The notes below the pieces were generated by a model. It did not search any database, was not told the origin of the DNA, and saw only the letters and a program-made list of their open reading frames with translations. This document shows positions 54,035-58,598 of a stretch of DNA of 58,598 bases, in pieces (the stretch's first letter is position 1; every line of letters starts with the position of its first letter). The DNA is from Enterosoma sp964427595 (GTDB taxonomy: Bacteria; Bacillota_I; Bacilli_A; RFN20; CAG-288): contig CAYRUQ010000006.1 in NCBI GenBank assembly GCA_964427595.1, positions 1 through 58,598 on the forward strand, read 5' to 3'. The position numbers and the translations under genes are program-made.

Positions 54035-54463
54035 TTATTCATCACCCCAGATATCAAGATTAGACATTGCCTGTATGTAATTGGATGGTGGTATCGGTAG
54101 ATCTGGAAACAAACCTATCTTTTTATGTGCCATATAAGCGACTAATATCTCATTATTGATGATATTTAACTTTCCACTTCTAAAATAGTAGAAAATATCA
54201 CCATAAGAAATAGGAATACCGGAAGCAGATATAGTGATCTCTATGTATTTTTTATTCTTTTGAGTTAATACTTTGATACTGACACCTAATGAAGTTAAAG
54301 AACTTTTAATTTCACTTGCGACTTTCTCAGCGTCTTTTAAACCGATGACTTCTTTATTTTTATTTAGACCGATATAAAACTTTCCACCACCGGCGTTTGC
54401 AAGTCCATAAAGCCATGGTATGAAATCATTTTTCCACTCTTCAGCATAAATATACTCAACCAT
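54035..54463 (-). CDS. AlbA_2-domain protein, short or truncated
   Basis: 142 residues matching only the AlbA_2 (Schlafen-type, PF04326) domain: LANAGGGKFYIGLNKNKEVIGL (around residues 20-41), a central IEITISASGIPISY strand pair and FYYFRSG. Longer relatives (about 400-500 residues) carry a winged-helix/helicase-like C-terminal region that is absent here. AAGGAG lies 8 nt before the ATG, so the start is intact. It may be a truncated gene or a stand-alone small member. It lies between two accessory-looking regions. Confidence 0.7.
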   Translation of the reverse strand: MVEYIYAEEWKNDFIPWLYGLANAGGGKFYIGLNKNKEVIGLKDAEKVASEIKSSLTSLGVSIKVLTQKNKKYIEITISASGIPISYGDIFYYFRSGKLNIINNEILVAYMAHKKIGLFPDLPIPPSNYIQAMSNLDIWGDE

Positions 54464-54655
54464 CTCTTCTCTCCTTATAAGTCAGTATTGTTATTAAAAT
54501 TAAGACTCTGTTGCTGTTTGCTTTATCTTAACAAAACGAAGAATTACTCACTAGTCAGATAGAGAGAAAGAGGTGTTCCTGGAAAATTTTTAACCATAAA
54601 AACAGATGAACATAATGAGTCAAATTAGAACACTATTATTTGTCTTATCTAACAA

Positions 54656-56671
54656 TTAGAGATTACTTTGCGACTTATTAGTGAGTGGTAGATAAAATGC
54701 GATGATATTTAGCAAAGCAATACAAAGTAATAATCCTAATGCGAGTGGAACTCCTATATAAAAAATCGGTAAGAATCGTGAAAGATTAAATATAAGACAA
54801 GCGATACTTAACAAGGCCATACTGATTAAAAAGTCAACAGTTATGATAGCAAGGAGAGGAATAAGGGATATTAAAATTACTTTCTTTTTCATCACTCCAT
54901 AATTTAAGAAGAAATCTTTTTTAATTTGATAGTAAGCATGTAAATCACTAAGAACTTTTCTTTTAAGAAGAAAAACAACAATAACTGAAAATGCGCTTAT
55001 CAAAATTATGACGAAATCAACAAAAGTAAATTCAACAGGCAACTGTAGCATCCCTTGAGAAATTGTAAAACCATCAAAAATGGTTTTAACTTCAACATAT
55101 CTTCCGATTTTTAAGAAATTTCTTTCATCTAGGCTTTTTATAAACTCGCTATCTTTTTTAGAATCAATACTAAGTTTACAAATGATATTAGAAGTATTGA
55201 TGTCTTCTTTTTGATATGCGATTAAGTAGCGAGATAATGCAAATGAACTAGATAAAAGCAGACGACTATATCCTTCAAGTGGCGCTTCCAAATTTTCAAT
55301 ATGTTCATTTATAAAAGACATATCTTCAGTTTCATATATACCGACAATAGTTTGATTACCTAATTTCATGCCTATGAGTTGATCTATATCTGTTATTTCA
55401 TGATTTAAATCATCATAGAAAAGACCATATTTAATAAAGAAATTTGCTTGCAACCAAGTTATCGCAATCTCGTTTTCATCAGCAGGTAAACGATTTTCAG
55501 TTTGATCAGATAATCTTGAATCTCTTGTAAGATTGAGAGGGTTAGAGGTCGGATAATACATAACCATTGCTGAATCAGCAGAATCTAGATAATTATCGCT
55601 TTTTAATTTGGTGATTATATTAGGTAGGCAATATTCACTCAGTCTATTAGAAGAAGCAGTATAAATCACATCAAAATTAGAATACTCTTCTATTTTTTCG
55701 ATTTGATTATCGGTAAATAAAACAGAATTCTCATCATATCCACCATGGTTATAAAAGGAGGTCTCTCTAGAATTAAGAGCAATATAGTTGATGTTATTAG
55801 AATAAGAGGCTGATAAAGTAATCGGCTTATAATCAACCATGCAATAGTGAACAAGTAAACTGATTAAAGCAAAGACAAATGAAAGTAATAAGGTAGTTAA
55901 CAAGCATTTTTTACTTAATGATTTTGGATTTATAAAAGGAAACTCCAAAGCTTGTTTGATAGATAGTTTGTAGTCCAAATTCGGCTCAGTATCGCCTGCT
56001 GTTAAATTTGAAGTTGATGTCTCATCTTTACAAATAAAAGAAATTTCACCATTTCTAACAGAATAAGACTGTGTAAGATTTTCTTCATTGATGACTTTTT
56101 GAGAGGAGGTAAACACCAATAAAAGCTCATGTGATATCGATTCTAGTAACTTTAATAAATCGCTCTTCTCATCTTCGGTGAAATCATCAGAAAGATCAGT
56201 TAAAAAGAGAATCTTCGGTTTTTTAATCAATGCACATGCTATAGCAAGTTTTAGACTCTCCGTTTTACTTAATACTGATGTTTGCTTATTTACAAATGCA
56301 TCATCAACAATAAAACCAACCTTTTCTAACAACTCAAAAGCTTCTTTGCTATTATAGGGCTTATTTAAAATAGAGTAGCAACACTTTAATTGATCTTGTA
56401 CTGAAAGTCCGACAATCACTAAAGCGTCTATATCAATATAGGAAACATCGGCTTTATATTTTTGCAGATGCTTTTTGCTATAAGACTTATCATCGATGTT
56501 TATGGTACATTCAGATAATTTCTCATTTCCTGATAGCAAACGGATGATATTCTTTCTTTCTGAGACATTATCACTGAAAAAACAAATTAAACCTGTATCT
56601 GGCAAATCAATTGTCAACTGATTGATTTTAGTTTTCTTAGTTTGCTTCGGTTTTATATCTGCTTTGAACAT
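54656..56671 (-). CDS. ABC ATPase-permease fusion with degraded ATPase
   Basis: 671 residues with MacB-like layout: ATPase-like domain (1-215), one helix (about 256-278), an external domain (about 280-555), and three helices (about 558-580, 603-632, 640-662). All ATPase motifs are broken: the Walker A position reads SDNVSERKN, the signature LSKTES, Walker B ILFLTDLSDD. The frame is nevertheless intact over 2 kb, so it is maintained or very recently decayed. No ribosome site; an AT-rich -10-like stretch abuts the ATG. AT-rich composition differs from the ribosomal genes beside it. Possible regulator or partner of another ABC system. Confidence 0.8.
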   Translation of the reverse strand: MFKADIKPKQTKKTKINQLTIDLPDTGLICFFSDNVSERKNIIRLLSGNEKLSECTINIDDKSYSKKHLQKYKADVSYIDIDALVIVGLSVQDQLKCCYSILNKPYNSKEAFELLEKVGFIVDDAFVNKQTSVLSKTESLKLAIACALIKKPKILFLTDLSDDFTEDEKSDLLKLLESISHELLLVFTSSQKVINEENLTQSYSVRNGEISFICKDETSTSNLTAGDTEPNLDYKLSIKQALEFPFINPKSLSKKCLLTTLLLSFVFALISLLVHYCMVDYKPITLSASYSNNINYIALNSRETSFYNHGGYDENSVLFTDNQIEKIEEYSNFDVIYTASSNRLSEYCLPNIITKLKSDNYLDSADSAMVMYYPTSNPLNLTRDSRLSDQTENRLPADENEIAITWLQANFFIKYGLFYDDLNHEITDIDQLIGMKLGNQTIVGIYETEDMSFINEHIENLEAPLEGYSRLLLSSSFALSRYLIAYQKEDINTSNIICKLSIDSKKDSEFIKSLDERNFLKIGRYVEVKTIFDGFTISQGMLQLPVEFTFVDFVIILISAFSVIVVFLLKRKVLSDLHAYYQIKKDFFLNYGVMKKKVILISLIPLLAIITVDFLISMALLSIACLIFNLSRFLPIFYIGVPLALGLLLCIALLNIIAFYLPLTNKSQSNL

Positions 56672-56802
56672 AGAATTTATTAGTTTTAATCATCAACAAA
56701 CAAGTAAAATATGACTTTCACAAATATTTGTATCTGTAAGCATTCTAATAAAGCATCAAGGGGCATTCAAGAGCAAATATGCTGTTCTGTCAAATTTGAA
56801 CA

Positions 56803-56825
56803 AAGAAAAAAACGCCTTTAGGCGT
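56803..56825 (-). terminator. Terminator of infC-rpmI-rplT
   Basis: A short ACGCC/GGCGT stem with a 4-nt loop and a seven-T tail on the minus strand, about 30 nt after the rplT stop. Confidence 0.8.
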
Positions 56826-56854
56826 CTTTTTCATTGATGTTAGTTATTGAGTAA

Positions 56855-57226
56855 TTACTTAGCTGCAGCTTCTTGTTCGATAGCTTTGTTAGCGATATCG
56901 ACTAAAGCGTGGAATTCAGCTTCATCAGTACCAGCGATTTCGCTGAGCATCTTTCTGTTTAAAGAGATGTTGGAAAGCTTGAGTCCGTACATGAATCTAG
57001 AATAGGAGATTCCTTCTGCCTTGCAAGCAGCGGAGATTCTTCTGATCCAAAGCTTACGGTAATCTTGTTTTCTTTCCTTACGACCATTGAATGCATAAGC
57101 ATCCGCTCTCATGACGGATTCTTTAGCAGTCTTATAAAGTCTATGTCTAGCGCCGAAATAACCTTCGGCTCTCTTTAAGATACGTTTGCGATTTGCGTGT
57201 CTGACGGTTCCGCCTTTGACTCTCAT
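56855..57226 (-). CDS. rplT: 50S ribosomal protein L20
   Basis: 123 residues; typical MRVKGGTVRHANRKRILKRA start and the FNGRKERKQDYRKLWIRRI core. Needed early in 50S assembly and, in Bacillus, the repressor of this operon through the infC leader. GGAGGATAGGATAA precedes the ATG. Third gene of the operon, 15 nt after rpmI. Confidence 0.97.
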   Translation of the reverse strand: MRVKGGTVRHANRKRILKRAEGYFGARHRLYKTAKESVMRADAYAFNGRKERKQDYRKLWIRRISAACKAEGISYSRFMYGLKLSNISLNRKMLSEIAGTDEAEFHALVDIANKAIEQEAAAK

Positions 57227-57241
57227 TTATCCTATCCTCCC

Positions 57242-57436
57242 TTATCTGCTGATCATGCCGGAGACAATCTTAGTCTGAGTAGGCTTGAGATATCTGGCCT
57301 TTCTGTTGTGTCTGATCAATTTATGGGTTTTGTTGTGGGAGAGGTGGGAAGTGTTTTGGTTCCACTTTTTAACTTCTCCGTTAGCGGTGAATCTGAATCT
57401 CTTAACGGCACCGCGCTTACTCTTCATCTTCGGCAT
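57242..57436 (-). CDS. rpmI: 50S ribosomal protein L35
   Basis: 64 residues, highly basic, with the MPKMKSKRGAVKRFR start and a late KARYLKP element typical of L35. Its start overlaps the end of infC by 20 nt, with AGGAGG inside infC. Co-transcribed with infC and rplT. Confidence 0.97.
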   Translation of the reverse strand: MPKMKSKRGAVKRFRFTANGEVKKWNQNTSHLSHNKTHKLIRHNRKARYLKPTQTKIVSGMISR

Positions 57437-58019
57437 GCTGTGTTTTTCCTCCTGTTTTCTTGGCTGGACTTAAGACGACGAAATAGTCCTTACCAGCTAA
57501 TTCGGGCTGTCTCTCTATAATGGAGTGTTCTTTAACCATATCGAGGAAGGATGCTAGTGTCTGTTTGACGATATCCATTCTCTGCATCATTCTTCCTTTG
57601 ATGAAGACGGCGACTTTGACCTTCATTCCTTCATCGAGGAATTTGATCGTAGTCTTAGCCTTAGTCATCAAGTCGTGAGTATCAGTGGTAGCAGTAAAGC
57701 GCATCTCTTTGATGACGGTCTTCTTCTGGTTTTTCTTAGCCTCCCTCTCTTTTTTGGCTTTGTCAAATTTGAACTTGCCGTAATTGAGAATTTTGCACAC
57801 GGGTGGGTTGGCCTGCGGGGAGACGCAGTAGAGGTCAAGTTGCATGTCCATCGATTTCTGCTGAGCGACTCTCAGCGGAACGACGCCATAGCTCTCACCT
57901 TCCGGACCAATCAAAAGTACTTCTTTGAAATGGATCCTTTCATTTACTAATTCGTTGTTGTTTCTTGACCGGGCATTGTTTCCCTGCTGATAACCTTTAG
58001 GTATAAGAATATCCTCCAT
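57417..58019 (-). CDS. infC: Translation initiation factor IF-3
   Basis: About 200 residues. N-terminal domain (NELVNERIHFKEVLLIG, then NPPVCKILNYGKFKF) and C-terminal domain (VKEMRFTATTDTHD-like strand, KFLDEGMKVKV) as in all IF-3. ATG 58019 is the first credible start; the TTG at 58058 lies within the attenuator hairpin and is rejected. GGAGG lies just after this ATG, so initiation at a downstream non-AUG codon (ATT or ATA, codons 4 or 6) is possible, recalling the AUU start of E. coli infC. About 20 extra N-terminal residues if the ATG is used. Confidence 0.93.
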   Translation of the reverse strand: MEDILIPKGYQQGNNARSRNNNELVNERIHFKEVLLIGPEGESYGVVPLRVAQQKSMDMQLDLYCVSPQANPPVCKILNYGKFKFDKAKKEREAKKNQKKTVIKEMRFTATTDTHDLMTKAKTTIKFLDEGMKVKVAVFIKGRMMQRMDIVKQTLASFLDMVKEHSIIERQPELAGKDYFVVLSPAKKTGGKTQHAEDEE

Positions 58020-58163
58020 TGTGAACAAAAAACGGGTTTCTCCACCAGAAACCCGCAAAATGCACTAAAACTCTATCGCTAGAGAAATCAGGCATTTGAC
58101 CCATCGAAACAATATTCAATCGGGTGAGAACGGGTGTTCTGCTTTCCTATCTCGTTTTTCGCA
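58020..58163 (-). promoter_or_regulatory. infC leader with L20-type attenuator
   Basis: A leader of about 144 nt. A terminator hairpin (CGGGTTTCT with AGAAACCCG, 5-nt loop, 58055-58033) is followed by seven T just before infC. Upstream, AGAACACCCG (58140-58131) nearly copies the 3' arm and could pair with the 5' arm as antiterminator. Resembles the Bacillus L20 leader. Confidence 0.75.
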
Positions 58164-58169
58164 CATAAA

Positions 58170-58198
58170 AGTTTAATGATGGACTCTCATTTTGTCAA
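58170..58198 (-). promoter_or_regulatory. infC operon promoter
   Basis: Perfect TTGACA (58198-58193), 17 nt, TAAACT (58175-58170) on the minus strand, giving a start near 58163. Confidence 0.8.
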
Positions 58199-58256
58199 CA
58201 TGAAAAAGAGGGATTTATATCTTTTTTTAATAAATATATATAGAAAAGTTTGTTTT

Positions 58257-58598
58257 TTATTTAGTTCCGAAGATTCTATCTCCGGCATCACCAAGGCCAG
58301 GGCAGATATAAGCGTTTTCGTTTAAACATCTGTCTAATGCGCCGACATAGAGTTTGATATCAGGATGGGCTTTACTGAAGGCTTCTGCGCCTTCAGGAGC
58401 GGCGATGATACAGATGAAAGTGATGTGTTTAGCACCTTTCTTTTTCAGCATGTTAACAGCATCGATAGCTGAGCCACCGGTAGCTAACATCGGATCGAGG
58501 ATGAAGAATTCTCTCTCTTCAATTCCAAAGGGGAGTTTGCAGAAGTATTCATGAGGTTCATGAGTCACTTCATCACGATAAAGTCCGATATGACCCAC
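58257..58598 (-). CDS. upp: Uracil phosphoribosyltransferase (3' part, runs off the window)
   Basis: The last 113 or so residues of Upp, which makes UMP from uracil and PRPP. The PRPP motif ILDPMLATGGSA and the invariant end GDAGDRIFGTK are present. The reading frame is open to the window edge, so the N-terminal half (about 95 residues) lies outside. It is upstream of infC on the same strand but separated by a strong promoter. Confidence 0.95.
   Translation of the reverse strand: MGHIGLYRDEVTHEPHEYFCKLPFGIEEREFFILDPMLATGGSAIDAVNMLKKKGAKHITFICIIAAPEGAEAFSKAHPDIKLYVGALDRCLNENAYICPGLGDAGDRIFGTK

Noticed and set aside
58020..58058. An infC start at the TTG at 58058
   Set aside because: That extension would translate through the attenuator hairpin and has no counterpart in IF-3 proteins.
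1..58598. CRISPR array or insertion sequence
   Set aside because: No regularly spaced repeats, cas genes or transposase-like frames were seen on either strand.
1..58598. Mollicute genetic code with TGA as tryptophan
   Set aside because: Many well-defined proteins end correctly at TGA (for example hydB, gmk and dprA) and tryptophans are coded by TGG.

Overview
The window comes from a low-GC, strictly fermentative bacterium of the Bacillota/Mollicutes side of the tree, comparable to gut Erysipelotrichia or RF39-type Bacilli. The taxonomic placement is inference. The evidence is AT-rich intergenic DNA, many AGGAGG-type ribosome sites, a CdaA-type diadenylate cyclase, RbgA, a CarD/CdnL regulator, an NADH-linked [FeFe] hydrogenase and a flavodiiron protein, with no respiratory genes. 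TGA is a normal stop throughout (hydB, gmk and dprA end in it), so this is not a code-4 mollicute.

Layout. 1-1.6 kb: a small membrane protein and an AAA_14/DUF4143 ATPase. 1.8-5.6 kb: a sugar operon (fucose-isomerase-family isomerase, FGGY kinase, AraD-type epimerase) with a promoter and a terminator. 5.7-13.3 kb (minus): a tightly overlapped operon of a YgbA-like cysteine protein, two CydDC/IrtAB-like ABC half transporters and an ECF importer (S, T and duplex ATPase), followed by a lipoprotein. 13.5 kb: tRNA-Ala(CGC). 13.6-18.4 kb: deoxyinosine glycosylase, gmk-priA, a tautomerase-like protein and an APRT-like protein with a degraded PRPP loop. 18.4-25 kb (minus): small unknown proteins, YebC with a long leader hairpin, a MacB-like ABC fusion, a propeller-like protein and an alpha/beta hydrolase. 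25.1-29.4 kb (minus): the hydCBA hydrogenase operon. 29.5-31.8 kb: glycosyltransferase, PHP phosphatase, tRNA-Val(CAC). 32-39.3 kb: carD, an XRE regulator, then rbgA-rnhB-dprA-topA-xer-HAD. 39.3-43.8 kb: M6-like protease lipoprotein, flavodiiron protein, CdaA. 43.9-49.3 kb: HAD phosphatase, then a DpnII-type restriction-modification island, a second guanylate kinase and a GIY-YIG/RAMA-like fusion nuclease. 49.4-53.5 kb (minus): an asymmetric heterodimeric ABC exporter. 53.5-56.7 kb: an accessory patch with a truncated AlbA_2 protein and an ABC fusion whose ATPase is degraded. 56.8-58.6 kb (minus): infC-rpmI-rplT with an attenuator leader, and the 3' part of upp.

The genes together describe an anaerobe that disposes of NADH and ferredoxin electrons as H2, protects itself from O2/NO with a flavodiiron protein and perhaps YgbA, and scavenges pentoses and a metal- or tetrapyrrole-like nutrient. 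The most unusual signals are these: several promoters whose -10 box lies 6-7 nt before the ATG (probable leaderless mRNAs); an 18-bp dyad shared by the hydrogenase and ygbA-ECF operons; the GIY-YIG/RAMA-like protein beside the GATC restriction system; and the pseudo-ATPase ABC fusion.
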